From Streptomyces durmitorensis (lineage in GTDB: Bacteria > Actinomycetota > Actinomycetes > Streptomycetales > Streptomycetaceae): a DNA stretch of 64,000 nucleotides. The stretch is from the NCBI RefSeq assembly GCF_023498005.1, contig NZ_CP097290.1, forward strand, positions 1 to 64,000. The letters run 5' to 3'. The notes beneath the pieces are model-generated. The model was given only the letters and a program-made list of their open reading frames with translations. It was not told where the DNA came from and searched no databases. Numbering within the stretch: the first letter of the stretch is position 1; every line of letters starts with the position of its first letter. The position numbers were made by a program, and so were the translations under genes. Of this stretch, positions 16,424-24,328 are shown in pieces.

Positions 16424-18562
16424 TCACTGTTCTCTTGAGGGCCACTCGAGTTTGGCCTCAGCCCGCCTCAAAGTTGTCTCGATCGCGTGGGCCAGCGCGT
16501 CGACCGAATCGCCGTCGGCCAGGACCACGGGCGGCGGCACACCGCCGCCTTCCGCGAGGCCCAGGGCGATGTCGCAGGCCACGGCGCCGACACCGGAGGG
16601 GCCTGCGAGCACCAGAGGACCGTCGGCGGTGCGCAGGTGGCGGCGGAGTGCCGTGACGCAGGTCCGGGCTCCGTGGTCCGCCGGGTACAGCGCCACGACG
16701 GAGTGCGCTCCGGTGGCGGCGAGGGTGAACCCGGTGAGCCAGGAGGCCGGTGTGTCCTGTGCGGTGAGAAGGCAGACGGTTCCGGTGCGGGGCCCGTCGG
16801 CGGTCCGCAGGGTGACCAGCGGAGCGCCCTGCCCGGCCGGGGGCCCGGGGCGTTCGTGCAGGAGGGGCAGGTCCGTGCCGGGCAGGCCGTCGAGGAGGTC
16901 GGCGACGTTCACCGAATCCCCCGCGATTCCCGGCAGGTCGCGCAGGAGCTGTGCGCTGTGCGACAGCAGGGCGTAGGCCCGCGCGTCGTCGAGGCGGGCA
17001 CGGTCGTGCACGGACGTCAGGACCAGGCCGCCCTGGTGGTCGTGGTGGACGACGATGCCGATGGGGACCGGGGGGCGGGCGGGGACGATGTCGGGGGCGT
17101 CGACGCGGACGCCGCGCGCGGCCAGGCCGGGGCCGAGTTCGCCGAGTTCGCCGAGCTCGCCCGTGCGGTGCTCGAAGACCAGCAGGGAGTCGGCGAGTAC
17201 GGCCGCCGCGTCCTTGTGCGCGTCCGGGGGTACGAGGGCGTCGGCCGGCGCCGGGCCTTCCGCGAGCCAGTCGCGTATCTGGCCCGCGGCGACCCACTCG
17301 TACCCGGACACGTCAAGGGCGCAGTCCCGCAGGGCCCCCAGCAGCCGGGACACCGGGGAGTCGGGGTCCACCTCGACGGAGACCGGCAGCGGGCTGGCGA
17401 AGGGGCCGGGAGCGCGCTCGATGTCCCCGAGGAAGACGCCGCGGCCGGAGACCGTGACGCCGAAGCGCACCCGGGCGGGCTCCGCGGCCGCGCCCGACGC
17501 GCGATGCAGGAGCATCGCCCACACCGCGTGCACGGCGACGCTCTCGGTGACGCCCTGGTGCGCCGCCCACGCGGCCAGGCGTGCCGCCTCGTCGCCGGTC
17601 AGCCGGATGCGGGTGCGTGCGGTGCCGGTCTGTCCGGTGGCGGCACCGGGTGCGGCCTGCGGCAGGCGCACCGCGGGAAGCGCCGCTTCCCGGGACCAGA
17701 AGTCCCGTGCGGCGGACGGGTCCTGGGCTCCCAGCCAGCGGACGTAGTCGCGCAGGTCGGGGCGGCGCTCGCCGCCGGGCAGGACGCCGTCGGCGCAGTA
17801 GGCGCGGTAGAACTCACGGAGCAGGGCGTGCACGCTGCGGTGGTCGAGCAGGGCGCGGTGGTAGGTGACCAGGACGTCGGTGGTCGCGGTGCCGCCCGGC
17901 GTGCCCGGGGGCGCGCCGTCGAGGAGGGCGGCGCGCAGCAGCCCGGGGCGGCGCAGGTCGAAGCCGCGTACACGCTCGTGTTCCATCAGGGCGGCGCGGC
18001 CGGGGAACGTTCCGTGCGGGTGCCGTACGACCTCCGGGCTTGCGTGGCGGTACACGGAGATCTGAGGCTGCGGATCCCAGACGAACGCGGCGCGCAGCAC
18101 GGTCTCGCGGTCGAAGACGGACTGCCAGGCGGCGGTGAAACGGCTGGTGTCCAGCGGACCGTGCCAGCACCAGGCGAGCTGCTCCACGTGGTGGTCCGGG
18201 TGGTCGACGGCGTCGGCGAGGACATCGCGTTGCAGGGGGGTGGTGGCGAAGACCTCCGACGGCTGGGCCTCGGCAGTGGCGGGCGACGCCGTCGTCGTCG
18301 TGCGGCGGGTGAGCTGGTCGGCGAGAAGGCCGGCGAAGGCGGGGGCGACCGTTGCCTGCCCGGTGAAGCGGGCTGCGGTGGTCGCGGTGTCGGTGCCGAG
18401 GAGGGCGGTCGGCACGGGACCGTGCACGTCCACGACGGCCTGCCGTGCCTCGGGGGCGCCGTCGAAGGTGACCGTCACGGTCACGGCCTCCGGTTCGGGT
18501 GCGGACCCGGGGTCCGGGGTGGGGCGGGGTGCGCCGGAGGGCTGGTGGCCGTCGCTGGTCAT
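16424..18562 (-). CDS. Condensation-domain protein with altered HHxxxDG motif and TE-like tail
   Basis: 712 aa. Residues 1-100 are low-complexity and unassigned. About 100-520 match an NRPS condensation/acyltransferase fold (TTPLQRDVL, RFTAAWQSVFDRETVLRAAF, GRGVFLGDIERAPGPF). The catalytic motif is HRALLDH at 235-241: the second, catalytic His of HHxxxDG is Arg236 and the Gly is His. The C-terminal ~130 residues resemble a thioesterase in which GHSxGG has become GPSGVG (Ser kept, neighbours changed). ATG 18562 has GGGGAGGG upstream. It might still transfer an acyl group from the ACP to an amine or hydroxyl by another mechanism, or bind substrates only. It lies between the AT-like pseudoenzyme and the DUF5302/lanA genes on the same strand. 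Confidence 0.75.
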   Translation of the reverse strand: MTSDGHQPSGAPRPTPDPGSAPEPEAVTVTVTFDGAPEARQAVVDVHGPVPTALLGTDTATTAARFTGQATVAPAFAGLLADQLTRRTTTTASPATAEAQPSEVFATTPLQRDVLADAVDHPDHHVEQLAWCWHGPLDTSRFTAAWQSVFDRETVLRAAFVWDPQPQISVYRHASPEVVRHPHGTFPGRAALMEHERVRGFDLRRPGLLRAALLDGAPPGTPGGTATTDVLVTYHRALLDHRSVHALLREFYRAYCADGVLPGGERRPDLRDYVRWLGAQDPSAARDFWSREAALPAVRLPQAAPGAATGQTGTARTRIRLTGDEAARLAAWAAHQGVTESVAVHAVWAMLLHRASGAAAEPARVRFGVTVSGRGVFLGDIERAPGPFASPLPVSVEVDPDSPVSRLLGALRDCALDVSGYEWVAAGQIRDWLAEGPAPADALVPPDAHKDAAAVLADSLLVFEHRTGELGELGELGPGLAARGVRVDAPDIVPARPPVPIGIVVHHDHQGGLVLTSVHDRARLDDARAYALLSHSAQLLRDLPGIAGDSVNVADLLDGLPGTDLPLLHERPGPPAGQGAPLVTLRTADGPRTGTVCLLTAQDTPASWLTGFTLAATGAHSVVALYPADHGARTCVTALRRHLRTADGPLVLAGPSGVGAVACDIALGLAEGGGVPPPVVLADGDSVDALAHAIETTLRRAEAKLEWPSREQ
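16433..16450 (-). promoter_or_regulatory. SARP-like 11-bp direct repeat upstream of DUF5302 copy 1
   Basis: TCTTGAG (16433-16439) and ACTCGAG (16444-16450) are spaced exactly 11 bp. They lie 54 bases before the DUF5302 start, inside the 3' end of the preceding gene. A recognisable -10 is not clear. Confidence 0.45.
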
Positions 18563-18745
18563 CCGTGCACCCTCCCCTTGTCGTGTCGTGATCGGTCGTG
18601 CCGTCCGGTTGTCCGGTCGGCGCGTGCGGACGCCGCCGGCGGTTCGGCAGGACGTGTTTCGTGACGGTGCGTCAGCAGAGGAGCCGCTCGGACTCCCCTG
18701 GGAAGCGCGCAGGCGTGGGGGCCGGCGAGGAACATTGCGGCCAGA

Positions 18746-19432
18746 TTAGACACTCAGCGAGCTGACGCCGGATTCCTCGAGCGGCCCTGAAGCGGTTCCC
18801 GATGCCATGAGCTGGTTCCAGTCGATCGCGGTGCCCCGCACCTGCAGTTGGCGGAAAGCCGCCATCCATGCCCCGGGCTCGGCGGCGACCGAGGGCGTCT
18901 CCCGGACGGGCTCGCATCGCAGGACCCTGCCGAAGCCCGCGGGGTGCGACGTCCGTGCGGTGCAGGGGCCGCCCTCCTCGGTGAGGGTCAGATGGGCGGC
19001 GTCCCGCAGACCGAGGGCTCCTGCCACGTGGGCCGCCGCGAGCGCGCCGGTGCCGTGTCCGGTGACCGCGGTGGCGTCGATGCCGAGGGCGTGCCAGAGG
19101 CGGAACAGCGCCACCTGGTATCCGAACAGCGCGGGCTTGCCGTACCGGGGGTCTTCGAGCAGTTGGGCGTCGACTCCGTGCGGGGGCGCGAACACGGCGG
19201 CGACCAGCGGTACGGGCAGACAGCAGTCCAGCGCGTCGCGCAGGGCGTCGAAGGCGGCCCGGAAGGCGGGAAACGTGCCGTACAGCGTCCTGGTCGTGGT
19301 GGGCGGGCGGCCGTCCCAGTCGGGGAACAGCACCGCGAGGTCGCCGCGGACGGCGGGCGTGGCACCCGGGCCGGCGCAGCAGGCCAGGAGTGCGGGCCGG
19401 GGGGTGTCCCGGGTGTGCGGGTCGGACTTCAT
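18746..19432 (-). CDS. Acyltransferase-like pseudoenzyme (nucleophile Ser to Gly, internally shortened)
   Basis: 228 aa, about half a PKS acyltransferase. The region KPALFGYQVALFRLWHALGIDATAVTGHGTGALAAAHVAGAL clearly aligns with the AT core, but the nucleophile motif GHSxGE reads GHGTGA, with Gly127 in place of Ser. The second half of the AT fold, including the catalytic His region, is missing; the chain jumps to FRQLQVRGTAIDWNQLM, which looks like the post-AT linker. Catalysis is therefore unlikely. The frame is open and in Streptomyces codon use, so it is not a decayed fragment. ATG 19432 has GAGAGGGG upstream. It sits 45 bases after the aromatase/cyclase gene and is probably co-transcribed. 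A structural or partner-binding role is inferred. Confidence 0.72.
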   Translation of the reverse strand: MKSDPHTRDTPRPALLACCAGPGATPAVRGDLAVLFPDWDGRPPTTTRTLYGTFPAFRAAFDALRDALDCCLPVPLVAAVFAPPHGVDAQLLEDPRYGKPALFGYQVALFRLWHALGIDATAVTGHGTGALAAAHVAGALGLRDAAHLTLTEEGGPCTARTSHPAGFGRVLRCEPVRETPSVAAEPGAWMAAFRQLQVRGTAIDWNQLMASGTASGPLEESGVSSLSV

Positions 19433-19477
19433 GGGCCCCTCTCGAGCACTCGTGGCGAATCCGCCGCGGTACGCGGG

Positions 19478-20437
19478 TCACAGCACCCGGACCGCGCTCT
19501 CCGCGTGTCGCCTGGCCAGTTCGAGTACCGCCCGGTTCTCCTGCCCGATGCTCTCCCGCACGTGGCGCCGGGCCTGGGCGGTGTCCGTGCCGGCGCCGAG
19601 GACGGCCTCGATGCGGTCCGGGTCGAGGACGGCACGGTGCTGGGCGGTGACGGTCACGCTCGTCGTGTCCGGCAGGACGGACCACTCCCCGGTGTGGGCC
19701 ACCAGCGGACCCGGCGGAGCGGTCTGTTTGAACACGATGCGTCCGGCGTGCGGGAAGCAGATGCGTACGGCCTGGGCGGTCCGGGCGGGCAGGGAGTCCG
19801 TCGTGTGGCTCTGCCAGTTGACCAGTTGCACACCGGGCGGGTCCTCCCGCACGTCGACGGGCGGGACCTGAGGCAGGAGCTGGGGCCAGTCCCGTACCCG
19901 GTACAGCACGTCGTAGACGAGCTCGGCGGGGCCGTTGACACGGGTGGAGTCCTCGAAGGAGAACATGAGCCCGTCGAGGTCCTTCCAGTGCTGTGCGTGG
20001 TGGCGCACACCCTCCAGGTCCGTGCGGGCCGTGGTGTCGAGGGTGCGCTCCGCCCAGGCGGCACTCGCCGGGTCGTTCCGGGCAACGGTGAAGGTGCGGT
20101 GCAGGGTCAGCCGGGTGCGCCGCTCGCCGAGGGCTTCCACGGTCCAGCTGCCGCGCATGCTCGTCAGCGGTGGTGCCGGCTGTTCCTGCCAGAAGTCCAC
20201 CCGCCGCAGGTCGGACGAGAAGACCAGGCGCGTCGTCCACGAGCGGACCTGGCCCTCGGCGGTGTCCCACAGGCGGTGGCGTTCCTGCCGCCCGTCGGAC
20301 TCGAGCTGTTCGACGTGCACGACGGACGGGAAGTACCGGGGCCAGTGGGCGGCATCGGCCACCAGCCCGTAGACCACGCCCGCGGGGGCGGCGATCACCA
20401 CGTCGTGCTGCGCACAGCGCATCCGCTCGGCAGGCAT
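19478..20437 (-). CDS. Didomain polyketide aromatase/cyclase (SRPBCC/START fold)
   Basis: 319 aa, made of two SRPBCC domains (about 1-150 and 160-310). Each begins with the typical VYxLVADAxxWPxxFPSVVHVE or VYDVLYRVRDWPQLLPQV pattern and ends in a long helix. The two-domain length and these motifs match didomain aromatase/cyclases of type II PKS systems (ActVII/GrsF class), which shape poly-beta-ketone chains on an ACP. No minimal type II PKS (KSalpha/KSbeta) is present in the window, so its substrate is unclear. ATG 20437 has GGAGGAGG ten bases upstream; longer frames lack a site. Three SARP-like phased repeats lie 106 bases upstream. It probably starts the transcript that includes the AT-like and condensation genes. 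Confidence 0.85.
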   Translation of the reverse strand: MPAERMRCAQHDVVIAAPAGVVYGLVADAAHWPRYFPSVVHVEQLESDGRQERHRLWDTAEGQVRSWTTRLVFSSDLRRVDFWQEQPAPPLTSMRGSWTVEALGERRTRLTLHRTFTVARNDPASAAWAERTLDTTARTDLEGVRHHAQHWKDLDGLMFSFEDSTRVNGPAELVYDVLYRVRDWPQLLPQVPPVDVREDPPGVQLVNWQSHTTDSLPARTAQAVRICFPHAGRIVFKQTAPPGPLVAHTGEWSVLPDTTSVTVTAQHRAVLDPDRIEAVLGAGTDTAQARRHVRESIGQENRAVLELARRHAESAVRVL

Positions 20438-20542
20438 CTGTCCGCCCTCCTCCAGGTCACAGCCCGGGGCCGGTGGCCCCATGGCGTCACGGCCCCGAGC
20501 ACCGGCGGGCAGAGGCCGTTGTGCCGACTGTGTCCTGGATCA

Positions 20543-20571
20543 CTTGAGGGCGGGACGAGGGTGCCTTGAGC
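20543..20571 (-). promoter_or_regulatory. SARP-like box: three direct repeats with 11-bp phasing upstream of the aromatase gene
   Basis: ACTTGAG (20543-20549), GGACGAG (20554-20560) and CCTTGAG (20565-20571) are exactly 11 bp apart. Read in the gene direction, the last CTCAAGT is followed after nine bases by CACAGT, a possible -10. This geometry matches that described for promoters bound by SARPs such as ActII-ORF4 and PimR. Confidence 0.6.
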
Positions 20572-20610
20572 GTCGCGTCCGACGGCGGGTCCCGAGGGGC
20601 GCGCGTGCGG

Positions 20611-21432
20611 TCAGGCGGCGAAGAGGTCGAACGTGGAGGCGCCCCGCGGGCCTGCCAGGACGTCGAGCCGGGGAGCCGTGGTGAGCATCGCCTGGTAGAG
20701 CCGCTGGAGCTGCGGTGCGGGCTCGACGCCGAGCTCCTCGCGCAGCCGAACGCACAGTCCGCGGTACGTTCCCAGAGCGTCGGCCTGCCGGCCGGAGCGG
20801 TACTGCGCCAGGATGAACTGCGCGTGCAGCCCCTCGTGCAGCGGGTGGTGCATCGTCAGCTGCCGCATCTCCCCGAGCAGTTCGGCGTGCCGGCCCAGAC
20901 GCAGGTCAGCGTCGATGCGGCGCTCGGTGGTGACCAGGCGGCTCTCCTCGAGCCGTACGACCTCGATGTCGAGGACGGGGCCCAGGCGCACGTCCACCAG
21001 GGCGGACCCGTCCCACAGGTCGAGTGCCGCGCGGAACCGGTCGGAGGCGAGTGCGGCGTCACCGGCCTCGAAGGCGGTGCGTCCCTCCGCCACCCGCTGC
21101 TCGTACTGATGCACGTCGATGCAGTCCGCGGGGGTCTGCAGTACGTAGCCGCCGTGCCGGGTGGCCAGGATGTCCTTGGCGTTGCCGGGGACGTCCGGGC
21201 CCATGGCGGTGCCCAGGCGGCGGCGCAGCTGGAGGATGTAGGTCTGGAGTGTCGTGAGCGAGCTCAGTGGTGGGTCAACCGCCCATATCTCCTCCATGAG
21301 TGTCTGCACCGGCACGACACGTCCTCGATAGAGGGCCAGCAGAGAAAGGAGCTGACGTGGCTTTCCGGCCGTGGGAACGATCGATCCGCCGTTGACCTCT
21401 GCCCTCAGCGGACCCAGTACCTGAATCTTCAT
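20611..21432 (-). CDS. SARP-family transcriptional activator (first)
   Basis: 273 aa, the small SARP form. Residues 1-100 are an OmpR-like winged helix (MKIQVLGPLRAEVNG, GKPRQLLSLLAL, LQTYILQLRRRLG). Residues 100-265 form the bacterial transcriptional activation domain (YEQRVAEGRTAFEAGDAALASDRFRAALDLWDG, EALGTYRGLRxRLREELG-like). Start ATG 21432 has GGGGGAGA upstream; longer frames to 21471 do not. SARPs bind heptameric direct repeats spaced 11 or 22 bp near promoters of antibiotic genes and recruit RNA polymerase. Such repeats precede five genes here. It lies between the PPTase and the aromatase on the same strand and has its own repeated upstream region. Confidence 0.92.
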   Translation of the reverse strand: MKIQVLGPLRAEVNGGSIVPTAGKPRQLLSLLALYRGRVVPVQTLMEEIWAVDPPLSSLTTLQTYILQLRRRLGTAMGPDVPGNAKDILATRHGGYVLQTPADCIDVHQYEQRVAEGRTAFEAGDAALASDRFRAALDLWDGSALVDVRLGPVLDIEVVRLEESRLVTTERRIDADLRLGRHAELLGEMRQLTMHHPLHEGLHAQFILAQYRSGRQADALGTYRGLCVRLREELGVEPAPQLQRLYQAMLTTAPRLDVLAGPRGASTFDLFAA

Positions 21433-21473
21433 GTTCTCCCCCGCTCTCGGCGAGATGCGCTCAATGGGCACAC

Positions 21474-21520
21474 ACGCTTGGTTGTTTGCACGCTAGTGGG
21501 GCACAGAGCGTGCACGCTTG
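21474..21520 (-). repeat. Three CAAGCGT-type repeats upstream of the first SARP gene
   Basis: ACGCTTG (21474-21480), ACGCTAG (21490-21496) and ACGCTTG (21514-21520) lie 42-88 bases upstream of the SARP start. Spacings are 16 and 24 bp, not the 11/22 of a SARP box, so a different regulator is more likely. Confidence 0.4.
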
Positions 21521-21553
21521 ATTCTCCAGTTCTTCTCCAGCGGTTGTGGACGA

Positions 21554-21572
21554 CGGAATTCGCTGAATTCCG
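21554..21572. promoter_or_regulatory. Perfect inverted repeat, possible operator
   Basis: CGGAATTC-GCT-GAATTCCG is an 8-bp perfect inverted repeat in the gap between the PPTase and first SARP genes. Its left arm plus spacer recurs at 21612-21622 (CGGAATTCGCT). It is AT-rich for this genome and could be a repressor site. Confidence 0.4.
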
Positions 21573-21646
21573 AATGGTGTGCAATGGCTCGTCAATTGCT
21601 GGAGTGCCGCTCGGAATTCGCTCGAGATGGTGCGGGGCGCGGCGGG

Positions 21647-22477
21647 TCACCAGGAGGCCGCGGGCAGGGCGACGGCGGGCGGCGCGGGCAGGGGGATGCG
21701 GTGCGGTGCCGCCCGTGCCCACGGGAATCCGCGGTGCAGGTGCATCACGGGATCCGTGAAGGGGGCGGTCTGGATCACCACCGCGGCGAGGACGTCGGGG
21801 GCGGGCTCGAGTTCGATGAACGTCCATTGCCCATACCTGTCGTCGGCGGGCGGATCGAATCCGAGTACGCCGCGGTCGTCGGCCAGCGTGAACGAGAAAG
21901 TGTCGAACGGCAGCCCGAGGCCGAGGCCGCGCGCTTTGGCATAGGCCTCCTTCAGGGTCCACAGCCGCATCGTCCTGCGGTCGCGCGCCGCTCCGGTGGC
22001 CGCTTCGGCCACCCAGTGCCGCTCTCTCGTCGCGAAGGTCTGCAAAATGGTGTGGAAGGAACGCGGGTCCCGGTCGAGCCGTTCGACGTCGACGCCGATG
22101 GTGTTCGCGCGTGTCACGCCGATCAGGTTGCAGCCACTGGCGTGCGACAGGTTGAAGTCCAGCTGCCGTCCCCCGCGCAGGAGTCCGCCCGGCGGCACGC
22201 GCAGGAAGGGCCGGCCGCGCGAGGAACGCCAGAAGTGCAGTTCGTCCTCGGCGAGGCCGGTTTCCAGCGCCAGTACGCGTCGCACAAGAGTGTGGGCGAC
22301 CAGGTACTGGCGCCGGTCGCGCTCGAAGAGGAAGGCCTGCGCGGTCTGCTTCTCCTCCTCGTCGAACCAGTGCCCGGCGAGCAGGGCCGCCTGGTCCGCC
22401 GGCAGGTCGTCGTTGGTGCAGAACCACAGCTGGACGGGGCGGGCCGGGTCCTCGCTCCTGCCGTTGTCCGTGATCAC
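21647..22477 (-). CDS. Sfp-type 4'-phosphopantetheinyl transferase
   Basis: 276 aa. It carries the Sfp/AcpS signatures IGVDVERL (Mg2+-binding Asp/Glu) and WTLKEAYAKARG (WxxKEAxxK), plus the upstream FNLSHASG segment (N.SH). It transfers phosphopantetheine from CoA to the conserved Ser of carrier domains, here the free ACP, and could also serve the megasynthase ACP and PCP domains 8 kb away. GTG 22477 is taken as start because it overlaps the KS-like gene stop by four bases (GTGA), indicating coupling; starts further upstream would run deep into that gene. The last ~30 residues are Pro/Ala-rich. The local copy supports a working carrier-protein pathway beside the degenerate KS and AT proteins. 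Confidence 0.92.
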   Translation of the reverse strand: MITDNGRSEDPARPVQLWFCTNDDLPADQAALLAGHWFDEEEKQTAQAFLFERDRRQYLVAHTLVRRVLALETGLAEDELHFWRSSRGRPFLRVPPGGLLRGGRQLDFNLSHASGCNLIGVTRANTIGVDVERLDRDPRSFHTILQTFATRERHWVAEAATGAARDRRTMRLWTLKEAYAKARGLGLGLPFDTFSFTLADDRGVLGFDPPADDRYGQWTFIELEPAPDVLAAVVIQTAPFTDPVMHLHRGFPWARAAPHRIPLPAPPAVALPAASW

Positions 22478-24309
22478 GTCGGCGGCTCCGCGTCCGCCTC
22501 CGTGTCGCTGCCCAGCCACAGCGGCCTGGGCAGCAGGGCGGAGCCGGGCGCCGTCGTGCGCGGCCCGGGTTCACGGCCGTCGGCGGCTTGGTCCGTCCGC
22601 GTCACGTCGACGCCGCCGAGCCACAGCCCGGTGAGCTGTTCCTGGCGTCCGGCTCGCCACAGCGCGGACAGGTAGCCGCGTGTCTCGGGCGCTTCGTCGA
22701 GGAGCAGCGGATCGTCCTGCGCGGTCCGCAGGTCCGCCATCCGCAGACGCCGCCCCGCGCGGGCACCGGGTGCGGCGGCGAAGTCCCTGAGCAGTTCGGC
22801 CAGTTCGGCGTGGCTGCGGGCGGTGACGGCGAGGCGGCACGGCAGCGCGGCCCGGCCGGTGCGCAGGGCATGGGCGAGCGCGGGCAGCTGTGGTGCGCGA
22901 CCTGCGGTGAGCCAGTCGGCCAGGCGGCGGGCCGTGGCGGCGAGGTGGCCGGTGGTCGGTGCCGACAGCAGGATCAGCTCGGGGCTACCTGCCGGGTCAC
23001 CGGGTTCCGAGGGCGGCCGACCGGTGGAGGTCTCCGCCCTGGGGCGCGGGGCCGGCTGCCCCGGGCACGCCTCGACGACGACGCAGGCCCGGGTGCCGCA
23101 CTCGTCTCCGGCGATCACCACGGCGCGGTGCGGTGAGGAGCCGTCCCGGTCGGCCTTCTCGCTGAGCCGCAGCACCGCCCGGGTGAGGGCGGCGACCCCT
23201 GTGGCCGCGCCGGCCCGGCCGACGGTGCGGGCCGCGCTGTCGGGTGTTTCGAGCACGGTGACCGTCTGGGCGTCGATCGCCGCCGCGCTCAGGGCACGGC
23301 GCACCAGGCGGTCCTCGACGGGGCTGCGGGTGTGCCCGCCGCCGGGGCCTGCGTGGTCGGCCCGTTCTGTGCGATGGGGGGTACGGGTGCTGCCGGTGAT
23401 CCCGGTACGGCCGGTGCGGCCCACCGCGCTGGAGCGGATGACGGCGTGCAGGGTGTCGCCGTCCGCCCGTGCCCGGTCCAGGGGCTTGAGGAGCAGGGCG
23501 CCCACTCCTTCCCCGGCTCCGGGGAACTGCCGGGAGGGGTGCAGCCGCAGTTCCACCGCGCCGACGAGGGCGGCGGCGCATTCGCCGGACTCCAGCGCGC
23601 CGATCGCCTGGTGCAGGGCGACGAGGAAGGACGAGTCGGCGGTGTCCACCGACCAGTGGGGCCCTCGCAGGTCGAGCAGGGCGGAGAGCGGGTGCGACAC
23701 GTTCCCGTGCCCGCTGCGGGGCATGGCCCGGTGGCCGTCGGCCCACAGCTCCGCGGCCAGCAGGGCGTAGTCGCAGGAGCTCACCGCCGTGTACACGCCG
23801 ACACTGCGCGGTTCACCGTCGGCGCCGACCAGGGAGTCGAGGCGGGCTCCGGTGTAACCGGCGTCCTCCATCACCTGCCAGGCGACGTCGAGGAAGAGGC
23901 GCTCCTGGGGATCGGTGAGGGCGGCTTCCCTGGCCGTCAGCCGGAAGAAGTCGGGGTCGAAGTCGGCGACCCGGTCGAGGTAGTGGCCGCCGATGCCCCG
24001 CTCGTCGACCAGGCGGCCGGCCGGCGGATCGGCGGGCGCGTCCTGCCGGGTACGCAGAAGGCGCCGCAGGGCGTCGAGGTCACCGGCCCGCGGATAGCGC
24101 CCGGCGATGCCGATGACGGCGTAACCCGCGGGCGTGGTGCGGGGGTTGGCCAGTTCGGGTCCGGCGATGTGAGGGGCAGAGGGCTGGATGTGAGGGGCAG
24201 AGGGCTGCGGGGGCGGGCCGCTTCCTTCGGTGAGGAGCTGCATGGCCTGCTGACGGCCGAGTGTGCCGTCCTTGAACCGAGTCAGGATGTCCCTGTTGTC
24301 CATACGCAT
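22474..24309 (-). CDS. Ketosynthase-like pseudoenzyme (active-site Cys to Asp)
   Basis: 611 aa. Residues 1-25 (MDNRDILTRFKDGTLGRQQAMQLL) form a helical docking-like segment; about 60-440 follow a type I ketosynthase (YAVIGIAGRYPRAGDLDAL, DFFRLTAREAALTDPQERLFLDVAWQVMEDAGY, GALESGECAAALVGAVELRL). The nucleophile motif DTACSSS reads DTADSSF, with Asp225 for Cys. Both catalytic His motifs are lost: EAHGTGT reads LETPDSA and NxGHxxxA reads RAGAATG. It cannot condense in the normal way. The frame is intact with normal codon use. The last ~170 residues are unassigned, with a PKS post-KS linker feel. Start 24309 or 24303; no strong ribosome binding site. It lies 19 bases after the ACP gene and overlaps the PPTase, so it is expressed. 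Scaffold or substrate-binding role inferred. Confidence 0.78.
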   Translation of the reverse strand: MRMDNRDILTRFKDGTLGRQQAMQLLTEGSGPPPQPSAPHIQPSAPHIAGPELANPRTTPAGYAVIGIAGRYPRAGDLDALRRLLRTRQDAPADPPAGRLVDERGIGGHYLDRVADFDPDFFRLTAREAALTDPQERLFLDVAWQVMEDAGYTGARLDSLVGADGEPRSVGVYTAVSSCDYALLAAELWADGHRAMPRSGHGNVSHPLSALLDLRGPHWSVDTADSSFLVALHQAIGALESGECAAALVGAVELRLHPSRQFPGAGEGVGALLLKPLDRARADGDTLHAVIRSSAVGRTGRTGITGSTRTPHRTERADHAGPGGGHTRSPVEDRLVRRALSAAAIDAQTVTVLETPDSAARTVGRAGAATGVAALTRAVLRLSEKADRDGSSPHRAVVIAGDECGTRACVVVEACPGQPAPRPRAETSTGRPPSEPGDPAGSPELILLSAPTTGHLAATARRLADWLTAGRAPQLPALAHALRTGRAALPCRLAVTARSHAELAELLRDFAAAPGARAGRRLRMADLRTAQDDPLLLDEAPETRGYLSALWRAGRQEQLTGLWLGGVDVTRTDQAADGREPGPRTTAPGSALLPRPLWLGSDTEADAEPPT

Positions 24310-24328
24310 GTGCGGCGGGCGGGCCGGG

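Noticed and set aside
18559..18753. 64-codon minus-strand frame with GTG start overlapping the AT-like stop, considered as a second RiPP precursor
   Set aside because: No ribosome binding site, Arg/Pro/His-rich composition, a single Cys and no leader-core character; it looks like spacer before the condensation gene.
22474..24309. KS-like protein considered as a frameshifted or decaying ordinary PKS module
   Set aside because: The frame is intact over 611 codons with normal codon use, overlaps its neighbour by four bases and lacks all three catalytic motifs without stops, so it reads as a stable pseudoenzyme.
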